In this document: positions 43,801 to 58,800 of the stretch, piece by piece
Numbering within the stretch: the stretch's first letter is position 1
Layout: each line of letters begins with the position of its first letter
Assembly: GCA_964415045.1 (NCBI GenBank)
Contig: CAYPZL010000006.1
Location: 5,486-69,485 of the forward strand
Direction of reading: 5' to 3'
DNA length: 64,000 bases
Origin: CAYPZL01 sp964415045
Lineage (GTDB): Bacteria > Planctomycetota > Phycisphaerae > Sedimentisphaerales > Anaerobacaceae
The notes under the pieces: generated by a model
Database searches by the model: none
What the model was told of the DNA's origin: nothing
Seen by the model: only the letters and a program-made list of their open reading frames with translations
Position numbers and translations under genes: made by a program

Positions 43801-46800
43801 CCCTGCGTCGACGCCGGCAGTGCGTCGGCCCTGACGCTCGGTCTGGATACGTACACGACCCGCACGGACGACGTCCCCGACGCCGGCACCGTGGACATGG
43901 GCTTCCACTACATCGGCCTGGGCCGGTTCCACCTGACCGTCAACACCATCGGCAACGGTACGGTCACACCCAGCGACGTGTGGTTCTACGAGTTCCAGCC
44001 CGTCACGCTGGTGGCGCAGCCCGCCGAGGGCTATCGCGTCAGGCAGTGGATCGGGACCGATGACGACGATCCCTCGTGGAACAAGAACCGGGTAACCGTC
44101 GCGTTCGACGGCTCGGCGACAGTCACGGTGGAGTTCGAGCGGGACATCACGAACAACCTGATGGTGCCGGATCAGTATCCGACGATCGAAGCGGCGGTCG
44201 CGGCCGCCGGTCCCGGTGGAAACAACATCGTCGTCCGTCAGGGCGTTCACTCCGTGAGTGCCTCGAGCGGCATCGATTTCCAGGGCAAGATCATTACGCT
44301 CACCTCTATGGATCCGAACGATCCCAACGTGGTGGCCAATACGATCATCGAGTGTAATGCCGACCGCTTTACGCCGCGTCGGGCCTTCCATTTCCACAGT
44401 GGCGAGGATCCCAACGTGGTGGTGACCGGCCTGACGATTCGGGGCGGGTACATGCGGGCTCAGAAGGGCCAGGCCGGTCGGTATGGCGTCCTCACGCCCG
44501 ATCCGTACGAGCGAACCGGTCCGCAGGACAACGACCCGCCGCGCGCCGAGCGCGGCCAACCGGCGACCGGCGACGCCTACGGCGGTGGTATCCTTTGCGA
44601 GAACGGCAGTTCGCCGACTTTCCGCAACTGTGTGATCGCCGACTGTACGGTGACCGGCGCCCACGGTGGCGACGGTGCCGACGGTCAAACTGGGGCGCCC
44701 AACCCCTGGAGTTACCAGATTCCGGGCGAAGACAACGTCCAGACGACCAACGAGAACCAGTGGGGCGGCCACGGTGAAACCGGCACCGGTACCGGCTTTG
44801 GCGGCGGCCTGGCGGCTCGAGACGGCAGCCGGCCCGTGTTGATCGGCTGCACGTTCGAGAACAACACGGCTATGGGCGGTGTCGGTGGCGAAGGCGGCGA
44901 CGCCGGCAGTCATCCTGGCGGCGTCCAGGGCCATGGCGGCGACGGCGGCAACGGCGTCGGCGACGGTCGCGGTGGCGCGATTTACGTCGACCAATCCAGT
45001 GCGCCGGTGGTTAGGAACTGTCGCTTCATCAACAACGTGGCGCGGACGGGTATGGGCGGCACGGGCGGCCTGACCGGCGAGGGCACTGATCTGGCTGCAC
45101 CGCGAGGACCCGCTGCCGACGGTTCCGACGGCTCGGCCGTATCCACCGGGACCGAGGCGGGCGGCGCGGTCTACTATGCCAGCGGCACCACGGCCGACTA
45201 CATCGATTCGATCTTCAGCGGAAACGCGGCCCTCCAAGTCTCCGCCGGCTTCGACTTTGGCGGCGCTGGCTTCACGACGGTCGAAGTTGAAACGGATGCA
45301 CGCGGCGGTGCGCTCTACTCGGAAACGGGCAATACGATCTCGTTGACCGGCTGTCTCTTCGATGACCAGAGAGGCGGCGCGATCTACGTTGAGGGGAGCT
45401 CGACGGTTGATGTCAACGATTGCCGGTTCACTGACAACTCGCTTAGCGGCGTGTCAGCCGGGAGTTTCTTCTTCCGTCCCGGCTTCGGTCCCGGCGGCTT
45501 TGTCACGCCGAGAGAGTCCGGGGGCGGTGCGATCCACGTGGGACCCAACTGTGCGCAGGTCAACTTCGCGCATACCCGTTTCTTCGGCAACTCGACCGAC
45601 GACGCCGGTGGCGCGGTCCGTTTGCGCAGCAGTGCGGACTTTGTCCACTGTGTGTTTGGCGGCAACTCGTCGGGCAACAACGGCGGCGCCCTGGATGTCT
45701 ATCACGACACCGGCGATTCCGCGACTCGAGACGTCCTGGACTTGCGGTTTGCCTATTGCAGCTTCCGAGGCAACCGGGCCAACGTCGGCTTGGACGGCTG
45801 GGGCGGTGCGATACGCGCTCAGGATGTCAACGCCGTACTGACGGATTGCGATTTCACGCACAACACCGCCAAGAACGGCGGGGCTTTGTTCACCTCGGCC
45901 AGCACCCTGTCCCTGACGGGCTCGCTGATCAGCGGCAACCGGGGCACCGGGGCCAGCCAGATCGACACGGCCGCGGGCTTCGATACGGTGGGCCGGTTCG
46001 GTGTGAGCCACAGTATGGATTTGGGTACCGGCACCGACGCCGGCGGTGCTTTGTTCTGTGCCGACTCGGCGGTGACCATCGCCGATTGTACGCTGAGCGA
46101 TAATGCGATCGAAGGTGTCAACGGCGCCGGCGGCGCCATCGCTTTCCACGGCGGTTTCGTGCCGCACGTGGTCAGGAACTGTTTGATCACCGGCAACTCC
46201 GCCAGCAAGTACGGCGGCGCCGTCTCCTGCGACGCCCACGCGACGCCGACGCTCCAGAACTGTACGTTCGTGGCCAACACGGCCGGCGCCCTGGGCGGCG
46301 CCACGTACTGCGATTGGAGCTCGGACATCACGATCCTGAACTCCATCTTCCAGAACAACAGCAATCGCGCTATCGGTCTGGTCGACAGCGACGCGCAGAC
46401 CGCCATCACGCACTGCCTGTTTGACGGCAATGCCCAGGGGGACTACGGCGTGCTTGACAGCGCGACCGATGAAATCAGTCAGCTCGCCGGCCCGGAGGTC
46501 GATGCGACGAATCTCAGCGGCAGTGCGCAGTTTGCGACCGGACCGTTCGGTGCCTACTATCTCGGTCAGACCGCCGCGGGCCAGCCGGCCGACAGCCCCG
46601 CGCTGGATGCCGGTTTGGGTGCGGCGGCCGACTACGGCCTCGACACCTACACCACGCGTACGGACAACGGCCTGGACGAGGCCGGTGTGGATCTCGGTTA
46701 TCATTATCCCGATCCAAACACCTTGGCGCAGTATCAACTCACCGCCGAGGTGCTCGGCGAGCACGGCGAGGTGGCGCCCAACAGCGGGATCTACTACGCC

Positions 46801-49800
46801 GGAACGCCCGTAGACCTGACGGCCACGCCCGACAAGGGGTATCGGGTACGCCAGTGGACCGGTACCAATGATGACGCCACACATGCGGTGGACAACCTCG
46901 TCGTGATGTGGTCTGATCGCGACGTGACGGTAGAGTTCGAGCAGCCCCGGACCATCAAGGTCGGCACCGACCCGAACTATACGTCCATCATGCGCGCCAT
47001 CGACGAGGCGGTCGACGGCGACGTCGTCATGTTGCCCACGGGTGTCATAAGTCCGCCTTACAATGCGTTCCCGCATCCGGTGATTACCGTCGACAAGGCC
47101 ATCACGCTGACCAGCGAGAACCCCGACGATCCCGACGTGGTGGCGGGCACCGTTATCCATTATGTGATTCTCGACATCGCTACGCTGGATTCGGAAGCCG
47201 TCATTGACGGACTCACGGTCTACGCCAGTCGCATGCACATCACCGGTTGCTCGCCGACGGTGCGCAACTGTGTCTTCAAAGAGTGCCATTGGTTCGGCAT
47301 CGATGGTCGAGACGGCGATGCGATTCCCCAGCCGCCGCACGATGGTGAGGATGGGGCGAGCGTCCCGGGCGGCGCCATGACGATTGTCAATGGCTCTCCC
47401 ACGATTCAGAACTGCACGTTTGACAACTGCTCGGCCGAGGGGGGGGACGGCGGAAACGGTTCCAATGCCCCTGGCGTTGGGCGTGACGGTGGATGGGCCG
47501 GCGGCGCCTACGGCGGCGCCGTCTATTGTGGTTTCAACAGTAATCCCACCTTCACCGATTGTGCGTTCCTGGACTGCGTCGCCAGTGGCGGTAACGGCGG
47601 AAACGGCGGCGATGCGACGGGAATCGTCATACATGGCGGACGTGCCGGCAACTTTGTGTTCTCTCCGTCCGAAGAGGCCGCGTTCGAGTGGTATTGGTGG
47701 GACGGCTGGGAATGGGGCTGGTACGACAGCGCCGGCCTGCCCATGTTCGGTGGCGGACACTACAAGGACTACTGGAAGTACAGCGGGTACGGCGGCGCCG
47801 TGTACTGTGAGAATGAGAGCTCACCGAAGTTCCTGCGGTGTACGTTTACCAACACCCGTACGCATGGGGGCATCACCGGCGTGGGCGGCACCCCGTTCGA
47901 GACGCTGGAGCCGACGTTGCCAATCAACATCGAGAACTTCGGCGGCGCGCTGTATGCTTCCTACGGTTGCAATCCCGAATTAGTGGACTGTACGTTCACC
48001 AACTGCTTCGCGGACCTGCAGCTCGATCCGAACACGCTGCCCGATCCGAACGGAGTGATCGACCCGGACAACCCGCAGCGCTTCTTCACGATGCCGGACG
48101 ACATCTACCTCAGCTACGGCGGCGCCCTGGCCTTTGAGGACGATTGTTCCCCGAAGATGGTCAACTGCAAGATCACCAACTGCGAAGCCACCAACGGTGG
48201 CGCCATCTGGTGGTCTGACTCGAAGCTGGAGATCGTCGACAGCACGATCACGGACAACCACGCCTACAACGGCGCGGGCCTCTATTCGGTCGAGGCGACC
48301 GGTACGATCACCAACACCACGGTGGCGCGAAACCTCGCCTTCGTGGACCCGAGCGACCCGAACGGGCCGCTCGCTCTGGACGGCTCGATCTACCCGTTCA
48401 TCGATCGGCCTCCGGTAATCGATCCGAACGCCGATCCCAACGCACCTCAGACGCCGGGTCCGGGTGATGAGCCCGAAGACGATGTGCCGCCCGGAGTGGA
48501 ACTCGGCACGATCTTCAGCCACGGCGGCGGCTACTACTGCTTCGCCTCGGTGGTCGATATCAAGGACAGTGTGTTCACGCAGAACGAGGCCAACGGCTCC
48601 GGCGGCGGCATCTTCTACAGCGGCAGCGATATGGACCTCCCGTTTGCGCCGTCGCTGCACAACACGCTGGTGACGAAGAACGTCTCGGCCCGGGACGGCG
48701 GCGGTATCTCGGCCACCTGGTTTGCCGAGCCGACGATTTCGAGCTGTACGATTGCCGACAACAAGGTCACCGGCGCCCTGGGCGACGGGGCCGGGTATGG
48801 CGGCGGTCTCTACGTGGCCTACGAGAGCAACGCCATCGTGCGGGATTCGATCATCTGGGGCAACCTCAGCGTGGACGGCTCCCAGATCGCCGTGGGCACG
48901 TGGGACGAGTATCAGCCCCGGCCCTCGACGATAACGATCAGCAACACGGATATCGGGCCGCGTTTCGATCCGAATCAGCTCGGTCCCATCGGGTTGATTG
49001 CGGCCGAAGGCGTCGACGACGAGCCGCCGGTGGGCCCGATCCCCGACGACGGTGACGTGTACACCGATCGCGCCGAGATCTTCAAGGGCTTCACCGAGGG
49101 GCAGGACAAGGTCAAGGTGATCGTGACGCTCGCCGAGCCGACCAGCCTGAAGGCATCGACCGACTGGGACAGCCCCGATTCGGTCGAGCTGTATCGCAAG
49201 AACATCACCGCCCGCCGGGCGTCCGTGCTCGAATCGCTGCAGCCGGGCGACTTCGTCGAGCGCTATACCTTTGAAAACGTGGCGGCCTTCTCCGGCGAGG
49301 TCACTCGCGCCGGGTTGGAGAAAATGGCGAGCCACCCGCTCGTCCGCCATATCGAGCCGGTCCGCTACGTGCAGCCGGCGCTGGCCCAGGCGTTGTCCGT
49401 CGGCAATGCCAAGGAGGTCCGGCACATCTACAGCGGCCAGGGCGTTTCCATCGCCATCGTGGACTCCGGCATCGACTATACGCATCCGATGCTCGGCGGG
49501 GGCGGTTTCCCCAACACGAAGGTGATTGGCGGTTTCGACGTGGGCGGTGGCGACTTCGATCCCATGCCGACGAATCCGCACGGGACCGCCTGTGCGGGCA
49601 TCGCCGGCGGCAGTCTGGCGACGGTCGGCGACTACATCGGCGGCGTGGCCTACGGCTCCAAGCTCTACGCCCTTAAGCTTACGACCGATGACGAGATGTG
49701 GCCGACCGATGCGGGCCTGCGGGCCTGGGACTGGTGCATCACGCATCGCAACGACGACCTGCAGAATCCGATCAAGGTCATCAGCAACAGTTGGGGCATC

Positions 49801-52800
49801 GGCTTCCCGTTCGATGATACGATGATGGCCGACGAATTCTCGCCGGGCGCTACCGCGGTGGCGCGCATGGCGACGGATCTGGGCATCACGATCCTGGCGG
49901 CCTCGGGCAACGACGGATTCCCCGGATGGGGAATCGAGTGGCCCGCTGCCATGTCGGATGTGATTTCCGTCGGCGCTTTGTACGACACGACGAGCGCCGT
50001 GACGAACTACTCCAACGCCGGTGATCTGCTGGACATTCTGGCGCCGGCGGACCCGGTCTATACCGCCGACATCGTCGGTTTCTTCGGGTACACGGCCGGC
50101 GACTACTTCCCGTATTTCAACGGGACCTCGTCGGCGTGTCCGTTTGCGGCCGGCTGCGTGGCTTCGATTCAGAATGCGGCCCGGCAGCGGATCGGCCGGT
50201 TCCTGAGCCCGGCGGAAGTCAAGGAACTCCTGATCCGGACGGGTGATCCCATCACCGATACGAAGGTGGATCTCACCAAGCCGCGCGTCAATCTCGGTGC
50301 GGCGGTGATGAGTCCGTTCGGTCCGCCCATCTACCTGAGTCAGAACAGCGTCCTGAACGGCTGGGTCGCGCCCGAGTCGGACAACTACGACGCTTGGCAG
50401 CCGGCCTGGTGGGGCGCCGACGTCAACGTCCTGGAAGTGGACCCGCTCTTTGTCTCGGGGTATCTGCTCAGCCAGATTGCCGCCGGACAGGACGTGGACA
50501 GCCCAGTGCTCGACGCCGGCAGCGTGGACGCCAACGATCCGGTGTACGGCTTCGATCCGGACACCTACACGACCCGCACCGACGGTGTCGGCGACGTCAA
50601 CATCCTGGACCTGGGCTATCACTATCCCATCGAGTCCCTCTCCGAGCTGACCGTCGCGGTCGTTGACGTGGAAGGCGATGTCCTGACCGACCCGAATCTG
50701 ATCCACGGCTACGTGGACCCGAACAGCGGGCTCTATACGGACGGGGCCGTGATCGATCTGATCGCGCATCCCGATCCGAACTGGCGCGTCGCCGAGTGGT
50801 CCGGGACGGACGACGATGATCGGGTCGATCCGAACAACACCGTGACGATGGCGGGCGACCGGTACGTCACGGTGCGGTTCGAGGAGATCCCGAAGCACGC
50901 ACTGACCGTGGTCGCGATCGGTCCCGGCGTGGTCGAGCCCAATCAAGGCATGTACAACGAGGCCGAGGTGGTCACGCTGGTGGCCACGCCCGAGGAAGGA
51001 TATCGCGTCAGACGCTGGATCGGCGCCGACGTGGCTCCAGGGTGGAACCAGAATACGAATACGGTCACCATCGGCGCCGTCGATGCCGTGGTCACGGTGG
51101 AATTCGAAGAAGCCCGGACGCGAAACATCCTGGTGCCGAAGGAATACGAGACGATTGAAGAGGCCGTGGCGGCCGCCAGTCCCGGCGACACCAACATCAT
51201 TATCAGCGAAGGTGTCTACACCGTGACCAGTCCCATGGGCATCGACCTGCAGGGCAAGCGCATCCGGATCATGTCGACCGATCCGAACGATCCCAACATT
51301 GTGGCGCAGACGATTATCGACTGCGGCGGCGACCGCCTGACGCCGCGGCGCGCGTTCCACTTCCACAGTGGCGAGCCGCGCGATTGCATCGTTACCGGTC
51401 TGACCATTCGCAACGCCTACTGGGCGGGCGCCATTGGCGGCATCGAGCCCAACGCGGTCTGGGGTATGATGGTCCCCGATGACCCGAATGACCTTGCTAA
51501 TACGTTCTTCTACATGGCCGACGGCGCCGATGCCAACGGCGTCGGTTACGGCGGCGCGATCCTGTGCGAAAACGCCAGCTCGCCGACCATCAGCAAGTGC
51601 GTGATCGAGGACTGCACGGTCGTCGGCGCCCAGGGCGGCGACGGTCTCAGCGGCATGATGGTCGCCGGCGATACCGACGGCGATTGGGGCGGCGATGGTG
51701 GCGACGGCCGCGGAACCGGCTACGGCGGCGCCATCGCATGTCTGGGCGGCAGCCAGCCTCTTGTGTCGAAATGTACCATCCGCAATTGCACGGCCCGCGG
51801 CGGCATGGGCGGCAACGGCGGTAACGGCAGCGAACGTCTCGACGGCGGCGGCAACGAAAGCTGGGGCGGCGACGGCGGCAACGCCATCGGCGACGGACGC
51901 GGCGGCGCCGTCTACTGCGCCGAAGACAGCAACGCGGTCTTCGAGAGCTGCCGGTTCGTGAACAACTCCGCCACGACGGGATTGCCCGGTACGGGCGGTC
52001 GTCGCGGCGGCGGTGCCGCACTCGATCCGCCCGCTTTCAACGGCTCCAGCGGAACGACCCTGAGCGAAGGAACGGTCTGGGGCGGTGCCGTGTACCAGGA
52101 AGGCGCCAGCCCGACGTTCGTCGATTGTACGTTCATCAACAACAAGGCCTACGAGTCGTACGCCTATTCCTTCTTCAGCGGACTCTACATCGAGGACCTG
52201 GAGACCGAGGAGATCGTGATCTACTCCCTCGGCGGTGCGCTCTACGCCGCAGAGGGCACGACCGTCGCGCCCGAGCGATGCACCTTCACCGGCAACATGA
52301 ACAGTGCGATCTACGTCCCGGGCAAGTCGGTCATTGACATCAACGAGTGCTCGTTCAGCAAGAACGAAACCAGTTCGGAAAACTCCGAGTTCCGTTCGTA
52401 TAACCAGTTCATCTTCCTGGACGGAGAAATCATCGATACCTTCGATCCGAATGAGGTGTTCGATTACTCGGGCGGCGCGTTGTACGTCGGTCCGTCCTGT
52501 CCGAGTGTGACTCTGCGCAACAGCCAGTTCTACAGCAACAAGGCTTCGATGCAGGGCGGTGCCGTTCGCCTGATGAGCGACGCCAACATGGTGGGCTGCT
52601 CCTTCTCCGGCAACAAGGCCGAGGAGGACGGCGGCGCCATCGAGGCGTACTACTCCACCGGCGATCCGCAGAACCCGCTGAAGCTCCAGTTGCATCTGGA
52701 TTCCTGCACCTTCGGCGGCAACCAGGCGCACGAGGGCAAGTACGGCCAGGGCGGCGCTCTGCACTTCGTGGACTTCAACGCGGTGCTGACCGACTGTTAC

Positions 52801-55800
52801 TTCCTGGGCAACAAGGCCAAGAACGGCGGCGCCATGTTCCTCACCGCCGGTACCCTTACCCTCAAGGGTGGCGGAGTCGTTGGAAACACCGCTCTCGGCG
52901 GCAGCGGTCTTGACACGCGCATCGAGTCGCAAGAAGACCTCTTCGAGGATATCTTCGATGTCTACGACTACACCTCGATTTTCGACATTTACTTCCGCAG
53001 CGGCTCCGGTCTCGGGGCGGCCCTCGATACGGATGCGGTCGTCGACGTCGGCGGCGGTATCGTCTGTGCGGCCACCGACGCCGATATTGCCAACTGTACC
53101 TTCATGGACAACCGGGCCGAAGGGGTCAAAGGCGCCGGCGGCGCGTTGAGTTTCTATGGCGGCTTCGTCGGTCACACCGTCAAGAACTGCCTGTTCAAGG
53201 GCAACTGGGCCGAGCGCGAGGGCGGTGCCATTGCGTGCGGTTTGTTCGCGACGCCGGTCGTGACCAACAGCACCTTCGTCGAGAATACCGCTGAAAGACT
53301 CGGCGGGGCCATCTTCTGCGACTGGGATTCCGACGTCACGGTCGCCGACAGCATCTTCCAGGCGAACGAGAAGTACGCTATCGGCGAGGAGAACTTCGCC
53401 AACTCCACGGTGGAGCACTGCCTGTTCCACGAGAATTTACCGGCCGATTTTGCCGTGGCTGACACCGAAACGCAGGAGATCAACACCTTGGCCGGGGCCG
53501 ATCTGGACGTGACCAATATCGAAGGCGATCCGCTCTTCGTCAAAGGCACGCTCGGTGACTTCTATCTGAGCCAGACTGAGGCCGGCGAGCCGGAGAACAG
53601 TCCGGCGCTCGATGCCGGCAGCGGCTTCGCCGAGGATCTCTCCCTGGCCCTGCGGACGACGCGGACCGACGGGATTGACGATTCCGGCGTCGTGGACCTT
53701 GGATTCCATTATGTGGATCACACCGGGTTGCCGAAGTATACGCTGACGACCGAGGTCGTCGGTGGTCGCGGCACGGTGGGCCCGACGCTCGGGCAGTACT
53801 ATGCGGGGACCGCCGTACCGGTCGTGGCCACGCCCGACTCCGGGTGGCGCATTGCCCAATGGGCCGGTACCACCGACGACGCCTCGAAATCGACGAAGAA
53901 TCTCGTCATCATGGGGCCGGACCGGCACGTCACCGTCGAGTTCGAGCAACCGCGCACGATTTTCGTCTCGGCCGACCCCGGTACAACGACGATACAGCAT
54001 GCCATCGACCAGGCCGAAGAAGGCGACGTGATCGTCGTCAAGCCCGGATCGTACGAGCCGGCCTCCTGGTACGAATACCCGTGGAACTACATTCGCATCC
54101 GCGACAAGAACATTACCTTGATGGGCAGCAAGCCCGACGATCCGAATGCGGTCGCCAGTACGTTCCTGCATCGCTACATCTTCGAGATCGAGAATGTCGG
54201 ACCTGAGACGGTGATCGAAGGTCTGACGATCGGCGATGTGAACTGGGTGGGGGCCGACGGCTTGGATGGCCCGGACATCAACATCGATCCCGACGGCCAA
54301 CACGACGGCGAGCCCGGCTCGCCTCTCGCCGGTGGGGCGATGGTCATCTACAACGCCTCACCGACCATTCGAAACTGCGTCTTCCGGGATTGCAGCATCC
54401 AGGGTGGTGACGGCGGCGATGGATCGGGCGGCCACGACGGGCATTCCGTCGGATACGACGGCGGCTGGGCCGGCTACGCCTACGGCGGCGCCGTGTACTG
54501 CGGATACCAGAGTAGTCCGACCTTTGAGAACTGCAGCTTCACCAACTGCCGGGCCATTGGCGGCAACGGCGGCAACGGCGGCAACGGCCAGAACGCCGCG
54601 CAAGGCGGTCGCGGCGGCAACTGGATGCTCTCGGATGCTATCGAGCAGAGCCTCCTGATCTGGTGGGACGGCTGGGAATGGGGTCCCTTCGATGAGGAAG
54701 GCAACCTGCGCGAGTACTGGATGAGCGGTCTCGGACAGGCGACCCGCGGCTACTTCGATGACTACTGGAAATACAGTGGCTACGGCGGCGCCGTCTACTG
54801 CGAGTACTACAGCTCGCCCAGGTTCATCGATTGTACCTTTACGGACAACCACACGTTCGGTGGCGTCTGCGGCGTCGGCGGCACCACCGATACGATTCCG
54901 GACCGGAGCCTGAACATCGAGAACTTCGGCGGCGCCGTGTACATCGGAAACGGCAGCAATCCCGAGTTCATCGGCTGCCTGTTCCAGAACAACACCGCCG
55001 ATATGAATACCGTGGACGTGCCCGACGACATCTACGTCAGCTACGGCGGCTCCATCGCCTTCGAGGACGACTGTTCGCCGGTCTTCATCGGTTGTACGAT
55101 CGAGGACAGCAATGCGGCCATCGGCGGCGGCATGTGGTGGTCGAATTCGGCGCCCACCATCATCGACTGTAACGTCGCCGGCAACATGGCCTACCACGGC
55201 GGCGGTTTCTACTCCGTTAATTCCGCCGGCATTATCGAGGACACGATCGTCCAGCGCAACCTGGCGCTCCTCTCCAACATCGACCCGAACCTGCTGGGCG
55301 ACCCGAATGCTCCGTCCGCCGGTGTCATGGGCTGGGGCGGTGGCTATGCCGCGATCACTTCGCCGGTCGAGATCGTCGGCAGCACGTTCGCCGACAACCG
55401 GGCTCTGTCCTCCGGTGGCGGTCTGTATCTCGCCGGGTCCGACGAGGACGTCAATGTCGCTCCGACGTTGCACAACTGTCTGATCGTGGGCAACAGCTCC
55501 GGTCGCGACGGCGGCGGCATCTCCACCTGGCTGTCCGAGCCGGTTCTCTCGAACTGCACCATTGCCGACAACGTCGTCGCCGGTCCCAGAAAGGCGGCCT
55601 TTGGCGGCGGTATCTTCCTCGGCTACGGCTCGAACGCCTGGATGCAGGACTCCATCGTCTGGGGCAACGAGAGCACCTATCTCGGCTCGCAGATCGCCGT
55701 GGCGCACAGCTATGAGTACGGGCCCAGTCCGTCCACGCTGCACCTGACGCACAGTGACGTACAGCCCACGCTCGATCCCAACGAGGCCAACGGCGACCCG

Positions 55801-58800
55801 CTGGATCTGGTGTTCGTCTTCGACACGACCGACAGCATGACGGATTCTATCGATGCGATCCAGGCCGCGGGTCGGGAGATCGTGGAGGCCGTGGCGGCGA
55901 GCCGGCCCGACTACCGCATGGCGGTGGTTGATTTCAAAGACTTCAATGAAGCTACGGGCATCGGCGCGGCCGGGGATTATCCGTTCCGGGTCGTTCTGCC
56001 GTTCACCGAGGACCTCAACCGTCTGGTCACCAGCATCAACTCGCTGACCACGCCGGCCGGTTCCGGCGGTGGGGCACCCGAGTCGGTCTATTACGCTCTG
56101 ACCGAGACCATCGACAGCAACGACCTCGGCGGATGGCGTACGGGCAAGGTGGACCGGATCATCCTGTTGATCGGGGACGAACCGCCGCACCATCCCGAGC
56201 CGATTACCGGCTTCACGGCCGTAGACGTGGCCCGAGCCGCAATGCAGCCACCGAGCAAGCGCGTCTTCGCCATCCAGGTGGGTGACGATCCCCAGACGGC
56301 CCTGTACTTCGGCAGTGTCACGGGAGCCGCCGGCGGAGCCCTGCTCACGGCCGAGGACGCCAACGACGTGGTGGAGACCGTATTCGAGAGCATCGGGATG
56401 ATTACACTGCCCGCACCGTCGATCTACGTCTCCGAGACATCGAGGTTGCCCGGTTGGGATGGCCAGGAAGAGCTGTGGGATCCGAACACCGACAACATGG
56501 ATGAGGACCCGCTCTTCATCGCGGGCTACTATCTCAGTCAGGTCGAGGCGGGGCAGACGGTGCAGAGTCCGGCTGTGGACGCCGGCAGCTCTCTGGCCGG
56601 CGATCCCCGGGTCGACCTGGCCACGCGAACGACCCGCACCGACGGCCTGCCCGACGAGGGCGCCGTGGATCTCGGCTATCACTACGTCGAAGGCGTGACG
56701 CTCTTTACCCTCACGACGGAGGTGCTGCCCGATCCCAACGATGGGCTCACCCACGGTACGGTCGATCCGGCCCTGACGGTCATCTATGAAGGCGCCGCCG
56801 ACAACGTCATCACTGTGGAGGCGGTGCCCGAGGACGGTTGGAAGGTGCTCAAGTGGACCGGGACCGACGACGACGAGTCCACCAGCCCGATCAACTACGT
56901 GACGCTGACGAGCGATCGCCACGTGACGGTCTCGTTCGAGAAACGAATGCCGCGCGTGGTGACCGTGCCCGGCGACTATCCGCGCATTCAGGATGCCGTG
57001 ACTTATGCCGAAGACGGCGACACCATCGTCGTCGATCCGGGAACCTATTACAGCGGGTACAGCGAGTTTGCCCTGATCGTGGACAAAGCCGTGACGATCA
57101 CGTCTCGCAATCCGGAAGATCCGTGCATGGTAGCGGCCACTGTGATCGACGGTTCGGCTGACGCCACGTTCCCCAACATGGGAGTTCTCTTCCTCAGTAC
57201 TACGGACAGCCGCACCGTTCTCAACGGATTCACCATTGAGAATTGCGGCGGCACGGCCCGGAGCGGCGGCGCCGGCGATCGCGCCGCCGGACATCCCAAC
57301 GGCGAGGACGGCTATCCCATCCAGGGCGGCGCCATGATTGTCATGCCCGGCGCCAGCCCGATCGTCAAGAATTGCGTCTTCCGCAACAACTCCGTCACCG
57401 CCGGTGACGGTGGCGCCGGCGTCGCCGCCGATGCCACCAACAATGCCGGTCGCGGCGGCTGGGGCGGCTGGGCCCGCGGTGGAGCCATCTACTGCGCCCC
57501 GCAGTCCGGTCCGACCTTCGTCAACTGCATCATCGAAGACAACTTCGCCCAGGGCGGCAACGGTGGCAACGGCGGCGCCTGGTCCGACGGAGGCGGTCTG
57601 GCCAATTACGGTGGAAACTACACGCCTCCGTTCCCGATCGATATCGATCCCGACCGCTTGGGCGCCGAGGCGGTCGACGAAGAGCTCTGGAATATCTGGC
57701 AGTGGGATCACGCCAGTTGGTTCGAGGCGGCCTTCTCTGCCGAGAGTATCTCGACGGCCGTCGAAGAGATTCCTCTGGGCGGCGGCCCGTACGTGGGCGA
57801 CTACCGCTGGTACTCCGGTTATGGCGGTGGTGTCTTCGTCGATACCGGCAGCAACGTCAAGTTCATTCACTGTACGATTCGCCGCAACGAGACCATCGGC
57901 GGTCTGACCGGTCAGGGCGGTACGCAAGGCGACCTGGGTCGCAACGTCGAGCCGCTGGTGCCGTTTGAGGTTCCCAGCTACGGCGGCGGCGTGTACTGTG
58001 CCGCCGATACGACCGTGGAGTTCAAGGGCTGTACCTTCGCCGATAACGTGGCCTCTGGACAGGCTGCGTTCCGCATCGATCCCTATCTGGGTCACGGTGG
58101 CGGTGTCGCGGCCGAGATGACGGCGCTCGTGTCGTTCGCCGACTGCAACTTCGTCGACAACGTGGCCGATACCGGCGGCGGGCTCTACGTGGCCGATGCG
58201 GTCATCGAGGTCAACGATTGTAACTTCGTCTCCAACACCGCTCTGCGGGGCGGCGGCTTGACCGGCATCGGCGGTCTGATTGACGTGCTGGCCTCCGTCG
58301 TCCAGAACAATGAGGCGATCCTGGATGCCGGTGACGTCAACGACATTGACGTCAGCGACATTCTGCCGCTGGGTGCAGGCATGTTCCTCCGTTCGATGGA
58401 CGCTCTGGTTCAGGACTGCAACATTGTCGGCAACGTGTCGGCCGGGTCGGGCGGCGGCATCTACGTCCGTGGCGAAGACAGCACGTTGATCAACAACTGT
58501 ATGATTCAGAACAACGGGGCGGCCCGCGACGGCGGCGGGATCTCGACCAACTGGCACGCCACCCCGGTCATTCGCAACTGTACGTTTGTCGGCAACAGCG
58601 CGCCCGGTAGCGCCGGCGATCCCGACAAGACCGGTCTGGGCGGCGCCGTCTTCTGCGGCTACGAAAGTGAGTGTACCATCGTCGACAGTATCCTCTGGGA
58701 CAACTGGGCCAGGCTCGGTACGGAACTGGCCGTCGGCAGCGGCTTCGAACTCGATCGACGCTGCGGGAAGATCAACGTGTCCTACAGTGACATCTTCGTC

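Noticed and set aside
47980..53430. Very long minus-strand open frame (1816 codons) opposite the giant gene; similar ones at 54358-59052 and 39877-42564
   Set aside because: They mirror the third-position GC bias of the plus-strand gene, have odd composition (runs of Ala, Val, Arg, Asp, His), no ribosome sites and no recognisable domains, whereas the plus frame holds clear protease, VWA and beta-helix motifs.
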